64,000 bases of DNA, taken from positions 1 to 64,000 of the forward strand of contig JAVJOG010000017.1 of the NCBI GenBank assembly GCA_040216885.1. Reading direction: 5' to 3'. The position numbers and the translations under genes are program-made. Source of the stretch: Parvibaculum sp040216885. Lineage in GTDB: Bacteria > Pseudomonadota > Alphaproteobacteria > Parvibaculales > Parvibaculaceae. Below, one piece after another: positions 17,407 to 24,900 of this stretch. Under the pieces are notes generated by a model. It made no database searches. It was not told where the DNA came from and was given only the letters and a program-made list of their open reading frames with translations. Numbering within the stretch: position 1 is the stretch's first letter; every line of letters begins with the position of its first letter.

Positions 17407-19080
17407 GTGCGGTTCGAGAACGGCCTCGCCGCCGCCGTCTATCGCATCGAAAGGATCGCCGCCGAGCTTGCCGAACTTCGCGGTTGGCGGCGCGCGCTCG
17501 CGGCCTGTTTGGCCGGCGCCCTGAGCACGCTCGCGCTGCCGCCCTACGGCTTCCTGCCGATCCTCTTTGTCACCTTCCCCGTTCTCGTCTGGCTGCTCGA
17601 CGGCGTCGGCGAGCCGACCCGCTCGCGCCGCCGCCGCGTCATGTGGCGCGCCGGCCTTCTCGGCTGGTGGTTCGGCTTCGGATATTTCTTTATGGGGCTC
17701 TACTGGGTCGGCCACGCCTTTCTGGTCGAAGCTGAAAAATTCGCTTTCCTGTTGCCGCTGGCCGTCACGCTGCTGCCGGCGGGGCTCGCGCTCTTCACCG
17801 CCGCCGCTGTTGCGCTCGCGCGTCTGTTCTGGTTTCGCGGCTATCGCCGCGTCGCGGTCCTGGCGATCGCGTGGACGATCTTCGAATGGCTGCGCGGCCA
17901 TGTGCTGACCGGTTTCCCATGGAACATGATCGGCCAGAGTTTCACCGCCTCCGACGCCTTGATGCAGGCGGGCGCCATGGTAGGTGCTTATGGACTGACC
18001 TTCATCGCTCTGCTGGTCATCGCCTCGCCCGCGGCATTCGACAGTCGCGTCCGCGCGGCGCAGCGCGGGCCGGGCGTCGAACTGTTTGCCGCGCCCGCGA
18101 TTGCGCTTGCCGGACTGGCATTGATCTGGCTCGGTGGCGCCGCACGCATTTCGGCTGCCGACTTCGCGGCGCCCGCCGAAAGCGGCACGTCGATCCGCAT
18201 CGTCCACCCCAACACGCCCTTCGCCGACAACTGGAACGATTCCGATCGTGTCCTCGCCATCATCGGCCAATTGCTCCGCATGTCGCGCGAACCGACGCCG
18301 GACCGCCCGGACGGCATCGACGGCGGCACGATTGTTGTCTGGCCTGAAAACGCGGTGCCGGTTCTGCTGGCGCGCGAGCCCTATGTGCTTTCCGCCATCG
18401 GCCGCGTCCTGCCGACAGGTGCAAAGCTGATCGTCGGTTCCAATCGCGGCGAGGCGGACGCCGAAGGGCCGGCCAATCATCTGCGTGTTTTCTACAACAG
18501 CCTCTATGTCGTCGATTCCGCCGGCGCGATTGCCGCGACCTACGACAAGCATCATCTGGTGCCGTTCGGCGAGTATGTGCCGCTGCGCCATTTGCTCGGC
18601 CGCCTCGGACTGCGCAAACTGGTGCAGTTTCAGGGCAGCTTCGAAACCGGCCCCGGGCCCGTGACGATCGAACTGCCGGACACGCCGCCGGTCAGCCCGC
18701 TGATCTGTTACGAGGTGATTTTCCCGGGCGGCATCGTCGCCCCCGGCACGCGGCCGCAATGGCTGGTCAACATCACCAACGACGCATGGTTCGGCGGTTC
18801 CATCGGCCCGCATCAGCATCTTTCGCAAGCAAGGCTCCGCGCCGTCGAACAGGGTTTGCCACTCGTCCGCTCGGCCAATAGCGGAATTTCGGCCATGATC
18901 GATCCTTACGGCCGGCTGGTGAAGAGTCTGCCGCTCGACACGCAGGGCGTCATCGACGCGACATTGCCGGCGGCCCTGCAACCGACGCTTTATGCGCGGC
19001 TCGGCGATGCCTTTCTGGCCCTGTTGCTGATCGCGACCGCCTTTGCCGCCGCCTTCGGGCGCGAGCCGCTGAAACGATAG
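17407..19080 (+). CDS. lnt: Apolipoprotein N-acyltransferase
   Basis: 557 aa inner-membrane enzyme that N-acylates the diacylglyceryl-Cys of lipoproteins. The first ~215 residues form several hydrophobic helices, followed by a periplasmic nitrilase-fold domain with the catalytic triad Glu ~314 (WPENAVP), Lys ~381 (YDKHHLVPFGEYVP) and Cys ~434 (LICYEV). A final helix near the C-terminus is followed by a basic end. The GTG start 17407 is 4 nt after corC. It is the last gene of the miaB-lnt run; no terminator with a T-run follows. Confidence 0.95.
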   Translation: MRFENGLAAAVYRIERIAAELAELRGWRRALAACLAGALSTLALPPYGFLPILFVTFPVLVWLLDGVGEPTRSRRRRVMWRAGLLGWWFGFGYFFMGLYWVGHAFLVEAEKFAFLLPLAVTLLPAGLALFTAAAVALARLFWFRGYRRVAVLAIAWTIFEWLRGHVLTGFPWNMIGQSFTASDALMQAGAMVGAYGLTFIALLVIASPAAFDSRVRAAQRGPGVELFAAPAIALAGLALIWLGGAARISAADFAAPAESGTSIRIVHPNTPFADNWNDSDRVLAIIGQLLRMSREPTPDRPDGIDGGTIVVWPENAVPVLLAREPYVLSAIGRVLPTGAKLIVGSNRGEADAEGPANHLRVFYNSLYVVDSAGAIAATYDKHHLVPFGEYVPLRHLLGRLGLRKLVQFQGSFETGPGPVTIELPDTPPVSPLICYEVIFPGGIVAPGTRPQWLVNITNDAWFGGSIGPHQHLSQARLRAVEQGLPLVRSANSGISAMIDPYGRLVKSLPLDTQGVIDATLPAALQPTLYARLGDAFLALLLIATAFAAAFGREPLKR

Positions 19081-19255
19081 CCGCCGTAAAGCCACCGAAA
19101 GGTTGTATCCGATTTGGTGTTCCTGCCCGGAATCTGGCCGTTTCTGTCGCATGATAGGGCCGGATGCGGCACGTCGCTTGCTGCGGCTGCCGACTTGAGG
19201 TTGTAATCTCGGCATTCCGGCAGTCGTTCCCGCCGCGCTTCAGACAGGCTTTTCC

Positions 19256-19684
19256 GTGCCGCGCAAATTGCCAAACCCGATCGATGTCCATGTAGGCGGC
19301 CGCGTCCGCATGCGCCGCATGCTGATCGCCATGAGCCAGGAGAAGCTCGGCGACGCATTGGGCCTGACCTTTCAGCAGGTGCAGAAATACGAAAAGGGCG
19401 CCAATCGCATCGGCGCCAGCCGCCTTTTCCAGATCGGCCGCGTGCTCGGCGTGCCGATCGAATATTTCTACGAAGGGCTCGACGGCGACGATGGCGGCGT
19501 CGTCGCGGCCGATCCGGTACATTTTGCGATGGATCGCTTGTCGACGGCCGAGGGCATTCAGCTCAACAGCGCCTTCTTCGCGATCGAGGATCCGAAGCTC
19601 CGCAAGCGCATTCTCGACCTGATCAAGCAGCTCGCGGGAGAGAACGAGGCCGATGAATCCGGCATCAAACCGCCCCATACCTGA
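19256..19684 (+). CDS. XRE-family HTH regulator (PraR/PhrR-like)
   Basis: 142 aa. The HTH_3 domain is at ~14-68 (RMRRMLIAMSQEKLGDALGL, FQQVQKYEKGANRIGASRL). The ~70-residue C-terminal part contains FAIEDPKLRKRILDLIKQL, like small rhizobial regulators (PraR/PhrR group) that sit between lnt and metK. The start is GTG 19256 with no strong Shine-Dalgarno. A perfect 8-bp palindrome lies 24 bp after its stop, upstream of metK. Targets are unknown from sequence. Confidence 0.85.
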   Translation: MPRKLPNPIDVHVGGRVRMRRMLIAMSQEKLGDALGLTFQQVQKYEKGANRIGASRLFQIGRVLGVPIEYFYEGLDGDDGGVVAADPVHFAMDRLSTAEGIQLNSAFFAIEDPKLRKRILDLIKQLAGENEADESGIKPPHT

Positions 19685-19707
19685 GTATTACGGAAAACAA
19701 ATCATCA

Positions 19708-19727
19708 ATATGCACTTATGTGCATAT
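19708..19727. promoter_or_regulatory. Perfect palindrome between the XRE gene and metK
   Basis: ATATGCAC, then TTAT, then GTGCATAT: an 8-bp perfect inverted repeat, AT-rich for this genome, followed by CTTTTT. It can be read as a short intrinsic terminator for the XRE gene or as an operator for an HTH dimer. The XRE regulator just upstream is the obvious candidate ligand. The sequence cannot decide between these. Confidence 0.5.
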
Positions 19728-19780
19728 CTTTTTGCCGCTGGCTGTTGACCCCGCTCCCGATCCTTGCAAAAACCTTCTCG

Positions 19781-19842
19781 CCGGACGGCAGGGCGCCGTT
19801 TCCGGACATAAAACTCATCTCAGACCCATGAGGGAGATCAAG
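19781..19842 (+). promoter_or_regulatory. Structured leader of metK
   Basis: A hairpin forms at 19781-19805 (CCGG-ACGGC with GCCGT-TT-CCGG). Downstream, CTCAT at 19814-19818 can pair with ATGAG at 19828-19832, which touches the AGGGAG ribosome-binding site at 19831-19836. A -35-like TTGACC lies at 19745-19750. I cannot match this to a known SAM riboswitch class. It is reported as structure only. Confidence 0.35.
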
Positions 19843-21012
19843 TTGGCACGGTCAAATTTCCTGTTTACGAGCGAATCCGTTTCCGAGGGCCACCCCGATA
19901 AGGTGTGCGACAGGATTTCCGATGCCGTCGTCGATCTCTATCTGGCGGGCGATCCGTTTTCGCGCGTCGCCTGTGAGACGCTGACCACGACCAACAAGAT
20001 CGTTCTGGCCGGCGAAGTGCGCGGACCGGCATCGATCACCAAGGACCAGATCGAGGAAACCGCGCGTCAGGCCGTGAAGGCGATCGGCTATGAGCAAGCG
20101 GGCTTTCACTGGAAGAATGCGAGCGTCGACGTGCTGCTTCACGCGCAGTCGGCGGACATCGCGCAGGGCGTCGATGCCAGCGGCAACAAGGACGAAGGCG
20201 CGGGCGACCAGGGCATCATGTTCGGTTATGCCTGCACCGAAACCGACGTGCTGATGCCCGCACCGATCGTTTACGCGCATCGCATCCTGAAGCGCATGGC
20301 CGAAGACCGTCATTCCGGCAAGCGCCCCGAATTCGAGCCCGACGCCAAGAGCCAGGTCACGCTGAAATACGAAAATGGCAAGCCCGTCGGCATCACCTCG
20401 GTCGTCGTTTCGACGCAGCACAAGGAAGGCGTCGAGCAGAAGGATTTGCGCGAACTCGTACGCGGTGTCGTCAAGGACGTGCTGCCCGCCGGCTGGTTTC
20501 CGCCGGAAGAAGAATTCTACGTCAACCCGACAGGCAAGTTCGTCATCGGCGGCCCCGATGGCGATGCGGGTCTCACCGGCCGCAAGATCATCGTCGACAC
20601 CTATGGCGGCTGGGCGCCCCATGGTGGTGGTGCCTTCTCCGGCAAGGACCCGACCAAGGTCGACCGCTCGGCCGCCTATGCCGCGCGCTACCTTGCAAAA
20701 AACGTTGTTGCGGCGGGCCTTTCCGAGCGCTGCACCATTCAGCTTTCCTATGCGATCGGCGTCTCGAAGCCGCTCTCGATCTATTGCGATCTGCACGGCA
20801 CCGGCAAGGTCGAGGAAGAAGCGGTCGAGCGCGCCGTGGCGAAGGCGATGGATCTCTCGCCGCGCGGCATCCGCGAACATCTCGGTCTCAACAAGCCGAT
20901 CTACGAGCGCACGGCGGCCTACGGACATTTCGGCCGCACGCCGGATGCCGATGGCGGCTTCTCCTGGGAAAAGACCGATCTCGCGGACAAGCTGAAGGCG
21001 GAAATCCGCTAG
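19843..21012 (+). CDS. metK: S-adenosylmethionine synthetase
   Basis: 389 aa; makes SAM from methionine and ATP. Signatures are FTSESVSEGHPDKVCDRISD at the N-terminus, GAGDQGIMFGYA, and the P-loop-like GGGAFSGKDPTKVDRSAAY. TTG 19843 is chosen because AGGGAG ends 6 nt before it and homology starts there; ATG 19828, five codons earlier, overlaps that ribosome-binding site and is unlikely. The order XRE-metK-trmB is common in Rhizobiales-type genomes. Confidence 0.97.
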   Translation: MARSNFLFTSESVSEGHPDKVCDRISDAVVDLYLAGDPFSRVACETLTTTNKIVLAGEVRGPASITKDQIEETARQAVKAIGYEQAGFHWKNASVDVLLHAQSADIAQGVDASGNKDEGAGDQGIMFGYACTETDVLMPAPIVYAHRILKRMAEDRHSGKRPEFEPDAKSQVTLKYENGKPVGITSVVVSTQHKEGVEQKDLRELVRGVVKDVLPAGWFPPEEEFYVNPTGKFVIGGPDGDAGLTGRKIIVDTYGGWAPHGGGAFSGKDPTKVDRSAAYAARYLAKNVVAAGLSERCTIQLSYAIGVSKPLSIYCDLHGTGKVEEEAVERAVAKAMDLSPRGIREHLGLNKPIYERTAAYGHFGRTPDADGGFSWEKTDLADKLKAEIR

Positions 21013-21113
21013 AGCGCTTCTCGAAAAAGTGGAATCCGGTTTTCCGAAAAGAAGCGCGACCAAACAACAACTTGGAGTCTTTCAGTGTTTCTACGAAACA
21101 CTGAAAGACTCCA
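21013..21113. repeat. RIME-like two-hairpin intergenic repeat, copy A
   Basis: Two hairpins in tandem. The first pairs GCGCTTCT (21014-21021) with AGAAGCGC (21050-21057), with an inner GGAA/TTCC. The linker is ACCAAACAACAA. The second is a perfect 19-bp stem, 21073-21091 with 21095-21113, loop TAC. The layout GAGCG...CCGGTT...GCGCGACnAAACAA plus a second palindrome resembles the RIME elements described in rhizobia. It lies between metK and trmB. It has no T-run but may end or stabilise the metK mRNA. Confidence 0.75.
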
Positions 21114-21131
21114 GAGAGAAGCAACGGCGGC

Positions 21132-21857
21132 ATGAGCCCGAGAAGTTCACATCTGGGCAGTGCCGCGGAAAAGTCCCGCCGTCACGTCTATGGCCGGACC
21201 AGGGGCAAGAGCCTGCGCTCCCGTCAGGCAAATTTGATGGAGACCCTGTTTCCCGGGGTCTCCATTTCGCTTGCCGGGCCCCGCATCGATCCGCGTGACC
21301 TGTTTGACGATGTCGACGAGATCTGGCTCGAAGTCGGTTTCGGCGGCGGCGAGCATCTCGCCCATCACGCGGCGCTCAATCCGCGTATCGGGTTTCTCGG
21401 CTGCGAGCCCTTCATCAATGGCGTCGCCAAGCTGGTTGCCGCGATCGAAGAACAGGACCTCGCCAATGTCCGCATCCTGGCCGACGACGCGCGCTTTCTG
21501 CTCGAACGGCTGACGCCGGCCTCCCTCTCGCGCGCCTTCGTTCTCTATCCCGATCCCTGGCCGAAGAAGCGCCACAACAAGCGCCGCTTCATCAACGTGG
21601 AGACACTCGGGTTTCTGGCCTCCGCGCTGCGTCGGGGCGGCGAACTGCGTTTTGCGAGTGACATTCCCGACTATGTCGCCTGGACGCTGGCTCATGTGAG
21701 CCGTTTCAACCGCGAAAGCGGTGAAACCTTCCGCTGGACGGCCGAACAACCCGCCGACTGGCGCACGCCCTATGAGGGCTGGCCGGGCACCCGCTATGAG
21801 GCCAAGGCCATCCGCGAGGGCCGCGTCCCGGCCTATCTGACGTTCTTGCGGCTTTAG
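21132..21857 (+). CDS. trmB: tRNA (guanine-N7-)-methyltransferase
   Basis: 241 aa Rossmann methyltransferase making m7G46 in tRNA. The SAM-binding motif is WLEVGFGGGEHLAHHA (~64-79), and the TrmB signature DPWPKKRHNKRRF is at ~138-150. The first ~25 residues are basic (SRRHVYGRTRGK), as usual in the family. It is separated from metK by the two-hairpin repeat, so co-transcription is uncertain. Confidence 0.95.
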   Translation: MSPRSSHLGSAAEKSRRHVYGRTRGKSLRSRQANLMETLFPGVSISLAGPRIDPRDLFDDVDEIWLEVGFGGGEHLAHHAALNPRIGFLGCEPFINGVAKLVAAIEEQDLANVRILADDARFLLERLTPASLSRAFVLYPDPWPKKRHNKRRFINVETLGFLASALRRGGELRFASDIPDYVAWTLAHVSRFNRESGETFRWTAEQPADWRTPYEGWPGTRYEAKAIREGRVPAYLTFLRL

Positions 21858-21868
21858 TCCCAGAGCCC

Positions 21869-21897
21869 TTGCCCCGGCCCCCCGAAAGGGTCTATAT
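21869..21897 (+). promoter_or_regulatory. Predicted promoter of the rimP-nusA-infB operon
   Basis: TTGCCC at 21869-21874, a 17-bp spacer, then CTATAT at 21892-21897. This matches the alphaproteobacterial sigma-70 pattern well. The expected start is about 21904, which puts the terminator hairpin at 21928 inside the leader. Confidence 0.6.
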
Positions 21898-21927
21898 AGG
21901 CCCCGATTAGTCAGCGATGCTCTCTAG

Positions 21928-21964
21928 AGTGGGCTGTCTCCGGAAACGGGGGCCCGCTTTTTTT
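21928..21964 (+). terminator. Intrinsic terminator or attenuator in the rimP leader
   Basis: AGTGGGCT (21928-21935) pairs with GGCCCGCT (21951-21958), with two G-T wobbles and further C/G pairs inside, followed by seven T (21958-21964). It could end trmB transcripts, but it also lies ~25 nt downstream of the predicted rimP promoter start, so transcripts from that promoter must pass it. A GGGGCCCC at ~21971-21978 could compete with its 3' arm. Confidence 0.7.
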
Positions 21965-21996
21965 GTTATTGGGGCCCCGCTATTCGGAGCGTGCAA

Positions 21997-22614
21997 TTGA
22001 CGGCGACAGGTCTGGACAGGAAAGAGGCGAACGGGGCGGCGGATGCCGTGCTCGACACGCCGCTTGTCGCCGCGCCCGGTCCCGCCCGCCGCATTTTCGA
22101 GTTGCTGCGCGGTCCGGCCGAAGGCATCGGCTTCGAGATCGTGCGCGTGCGTTTCGGCCTGCAGGACGGCCACACGCTGCAGATCATGGCCGAGCGCCCC
22201 GACGGCACGATGTGCGTCGCCGACTGCGAGGAACTTTCGCGCACAATTTCGGCGCTGCTCGATGTCGAGGATCCGATCCCCGGCGAATACAACCTTGAGA
22301 TTTCCTCGCCGGGCATCGACAGGCCGCTGACGCGCCCGAAGGATTTCGAGCGCTGGTCGGGTTTCGAGGCGAAGATCGAACTGACCGAACCGCTTGCCGG
22401 CCGCAAGCGCTTTCGCGGTCTGCTCCAGGGCGTCGAGGACGGCGAGGTTCTCGTCGAATGCGAGATCGAAGGATTTTCGGAGCCGCAGATACTCGGGCTG
22501 CCGTTCCGGCAGCTAAGCGAGGCGAAGCTCACAATGAGCGACGACCTTATCAGGGAAAGTCTCAAACGACAGGGCAGGGCGACAACCGCCGACAGTCCCT
22601 CCGACGGAGAATAA
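21997..22614 (+). CDS. rimP: Ribosome maturation factor RimP
   Basis: About 205 aa. Both RimP/YhbC halves are visible: GIGFEIVRVRFGLQDGHTLQ and the signature EYNLEISSPGIDRPL, then the SH3-like C-terminal half (FRGLLQGVEDGEVLVE). It assists late 30S assembly. TTG 21997 is preferred, with CGGAG ending 7 nt upstream; GTG 21991, two codons earlier, would be too close to that site. nusA starts 5 nt after the stop, the usual rimP-nusA pair. Confidence 0.93.
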   Translation: MTATGLDRKEANGAADAVLDTPLVAAPGPARRIFELLRGPAEGIGFEIVRVRFGLQDGHTLQIMAERPDGTMCVADCEELSRTISALLDVEDPIPGEYNLEISSPGIDRPLTRPKDFERWSGFEAKIELTEPLAGRKRFRGLLQGVEDGEVLVECEIEGFSEPQILGLPFRQLSEAKLTMSDDLIRESLKRQGRATTADSPSDGE

Positions 22615-22619
22615 AGAGA

Positions 22620-24233
22620 ATGGCAACGGCAGTTAGCGCCAACCGGCTTGAACTGTTGCAGATCGCGGATGCGGTCGCACGCGAGAAGTCGATCGACCGC
22701 GAGGTCGTCATCGAGGCAATGGCGGAAGCGATCCAGAAGGCGGCGCGCTCCCGCTACGGCGCCGAAAACGAAATCCGCGCCCGTATCAATCCGACGACCG
22801 GCGAAATTCGCCTGGTGCGCCTGCTCGAAGTCGTCGACACGATCGAAAACGACGCCATCCAGATCGACATCAAGTCGGCGCAGAAGCGCAATCCGGCCGC
22901 CCAGCTCGGCGACCTGATCGAGGACGAATTGCCGCCGGTCGATTTCGGCCGCATCGCCGCCCAGACCGCCAAGCAGGTCATCGTGCAGAAGGTGCGCGAT
23001 GCCGAGCGCGAGCGTCAATACGACGAGTATCGCGACCGCATCGGCGAGATCATCAACGGCATCGTCAAGCGCGTCGAATACGGCAATGTCATCGTCGATC
23101 TCGGGCGCGGCGAAGCCATCGTGCGCCGCGACGAATTGCTGCCGCGCGAAACCTTCCGCAACGGCGATCGCGTGCGCGCCTATATCTACGACGTGCGCCG
23201 CGAACAGCGCGGTCCGCAGATTTTCCTCTCGCGCTCCCATCCGCAATTCATGGCCAAGCTCTTCGCGCAGGAAGTACCGGAAATCTACGACGGCATCATC
23301 GAGATCAAGGCGGTGGCGCGCGACCCGGGCAGCCGCGCCAAGATCGCGGTGCTGTCCAACGACAGCTCCATCGATCCCGTCGGCGCCTGCGTCGGCATGC
23401 GCGGCAGCCGCGTTCAGGCGGTGGTGAACGAGTTGCAGGGTGAAAAGATCGACATCATCCAGTGGTCGCCCGACGCCGCCACCTTCATCGTCAACGCGCT
23501 GGCCCCGGCCGAGGTAGCCAAGGTCGTGCTCGACGAAGATGCGCAGCGCATCGAAGTCGTCGTGCCGGACGATCAGTTGTCGCTCGCCATCGGCCGTCGT
23601 GGCCAGAACGTGCGCCTTGCCTCGCAGCTCACCGGCTGGGACATCGACATTCTGACCGAGGCCGAGGAAAGCGAACGCCGTCAGGCCGAATTCCAGTCGC
23701 GCAGCGCCACCTTCGCAGAGGCGCTCGACGTCGACGAGATGATCGCCCAGCTTCTGGCTTCCGAAGGTTTCTCCTCGGTCGAGGAAGTCGCCTATGTCGA
23801 TCTCGACGAAATCGCCGGCATCGAGGGTTTCGACGAAGACACCGCGCAGGAAATCCAGAACCGCGCGCTCGAATATATCGAACGCCAGAACGCGGAGTTC
23901 GACGAGAAGCGCCGCGCGCTGGGCGTCGCCGACGAACTGGGCGAAGTACCGGGCATCACGCCGAAAATGCAGGTGGCCTTCGGCGAAAACGAAATCAAGA
24001 CGGTCGAGGATCTCGCAGGCTGCGCGACCGACGACCTGATCGGCTGGAACGAAACGGTGAACGGCGAGCGCAAGCACCAGAAGGGTATTCTGGAAGACTT
24101 CGATGTCTCGTCGGAGGATGCGAACGACATGATCATGCAGGCACGTCTGCGCGCCGGCTGGATCACCGAGGCCGATCTCGCACCCGCCGAAGAACCGGCC
24201 GAGGAAGCGGGCGAGGTCGGTGAAGAGGAATAA
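22620..24233 (+). CDS. nusA: Transcription termination/antitermination protein NusA
   Basis: 537 aa. In order: N-terminal RNA polymerase-binding domain (1-~125, starting SANRLELLQIADAVAREKSI), S1 domain (~138-200, IVKRVEYGNVIVDLGRGEAI), two KH domains (~205-345, with GACVGMRGSRVQAVV and LAIGRRGQNVRLAS), then helical-repeat regions to ~520 (EDLAGCATDDLIGWN), and an acidic tail. It binds RNA polymerase and nascent RNA and modulates pausing and termination. Its own leader contains an intrinsic terminator, which makes autoregulation a testable idea. Confidence 0.97.
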   Translation: MATAVSANRLELLQIADAVAREKSIDREVVIEAMAEAIQKAARSRYGAENEIRARINPTTGEIRLVRLLEVVDTIENDAIQIDIKSAQKRNPAAQLGDLIEDELPPVDFGRIAAQTAKQVIVQKVRDAERERQYDEYRDRIGEIINGIVKRVEYGNVIVDLGRGEAIVRRDELLPRETFRNGDRVRAYIYDVRREQRGPQIFLSRSHPQFMAKLFAQEVPEIYDGIIEIKAVARDPGSRAKIAVLSNDSSIDPVGACVGMRGSRVQAVVNELQGEKIDIIQWSPDAATFIVNALAPAEVAKVVLDEDAQRIEVVVPDDQLSLAIGRRGQNVRLASQLTGWDIDILTEAEESERRQAEFQSRSATFAEALDVDEMIAQLLASEGFSSVEEVAYVDLDEIAGIEGFDEDTAQEIQNRALEYIERQNAEFDEKRRALGVADELGEVPGITPKMQVAFGENEIKTVEDLAGCATDDLIGWNETVNGERKHQKGILEDFDVSSEDANDMIMQARLRAGWITEADLAPAEEPAEEAGEVGEEE

Positions 24234-24900
24234 GGAGGACGATGAGGCCGAACGCCGCTGCATCGTTACCGGCGAAAGCGGCACGAAGGCGGACCTGATC
24301 CGCTTCGTGCTCGATCCCGAAGGCCGTGTGGTGCCGGATCTGGCCGGCCGGCTTCCGGGTCGCGGGCTCTGGGTCCGGGCGAGCCGCGCCGAGGTTGCAA
24401 AAGCGGTGGCCAAGGGCCATTTCTCGCGTGCCGCCAGGGCCCCGGCGAAGGCCGACCAAGGCCTCGCCGATCTCGTCGAGCATCTGCTGGCGCGCCGCGC
24501 CGCCGATGCGCTCGGTCTGGCGCGCAAGGCAGGCGCGCTGGTCACCGGTTTCGAGAAGGTGACGACGGCCATCGAGAAGGGCCGGATTGTTTGCCTGATC
24601 GAGGCCCGCGACGGCGCCATGGATGGCCGCCGCAAGCTCGAACAGCGCCTCCGGGTGGCCAAAGAGCTCGACATTCTGGCTGATGTGCCCGTTTTGAGCC
24701 CCCTTTGGGCAGATGAAATGGGTTTGGCATTGGGCCGCGGAAATGTGATACATGCAGCCCTGATCCAGGGAGGCATGCAGGCGAAAGTCGTGGCGGATCT
24801 CGCCAGGCTGGAGCGCTATGGGCGGAAGGACCGCCCGGAAAATACCCGTGCGGGTCCTCAAGGCCCGGCGGGCGAACGGGTAACCGAAGGACCGGAATGA
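24220..24900 (+). CDS. YlxR (DUF448) / L7Ae-like two-domain RNA-binding protein
   Basis: 226 aa. The N-terminal YlxR domain (~12-85) has RRCIVTGESGTKADLIRFV and GRLPGRGLWV. The C-terminal half (~88-185, DALGLARKAGALVTGFEKV) resembles the L7Ae/YlxQ fold. So the ylxR and ylxQ functions, separate in Bacillus, are fused here, as in other alphaproteobacteria. GTG 24220 overlaps the end of nusA by 14 bp, and the stop overlaps infB by ATGA. Probably RNA-binding and tied to transcription or translation control. Confidence 0.9.
   Translation: MKRNKEDDEAERRCIVTGESGTKADLIRFVLDPEGRVVPDLAGRLPGRGLWVRASRAEVAKAVAKGHFSRAARAPAKADQGLADLVEHLLARRAADALGLARKAGALVTGFEKVTTAIEKGRIVCLIEARDGAMDGRRKLEQRLRVAKELDILADVPVLSPLWADEMGLALGRGNVIHAALIQGGMQAKVVADLARLERYGRKDRPENTRAGPQGPAGERVTEGPE

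Noticed and set aside
19743..19842. Known SAM riboswitch (SAM-II or SAM/SAH class) before metK
   Set aside because: The structure and conserved bases I know for these classes are not visible. Only unclassified hairpins could be supported.
21966..24776. 936-codon reverse-strand frame over rimP-nusA
   Set aside because: Shadow of nusA; no recognisable domain or ribosome-binding site. Long antisense frames also lie over infB, pnp, lnt, corC and gyrB for the same reason.
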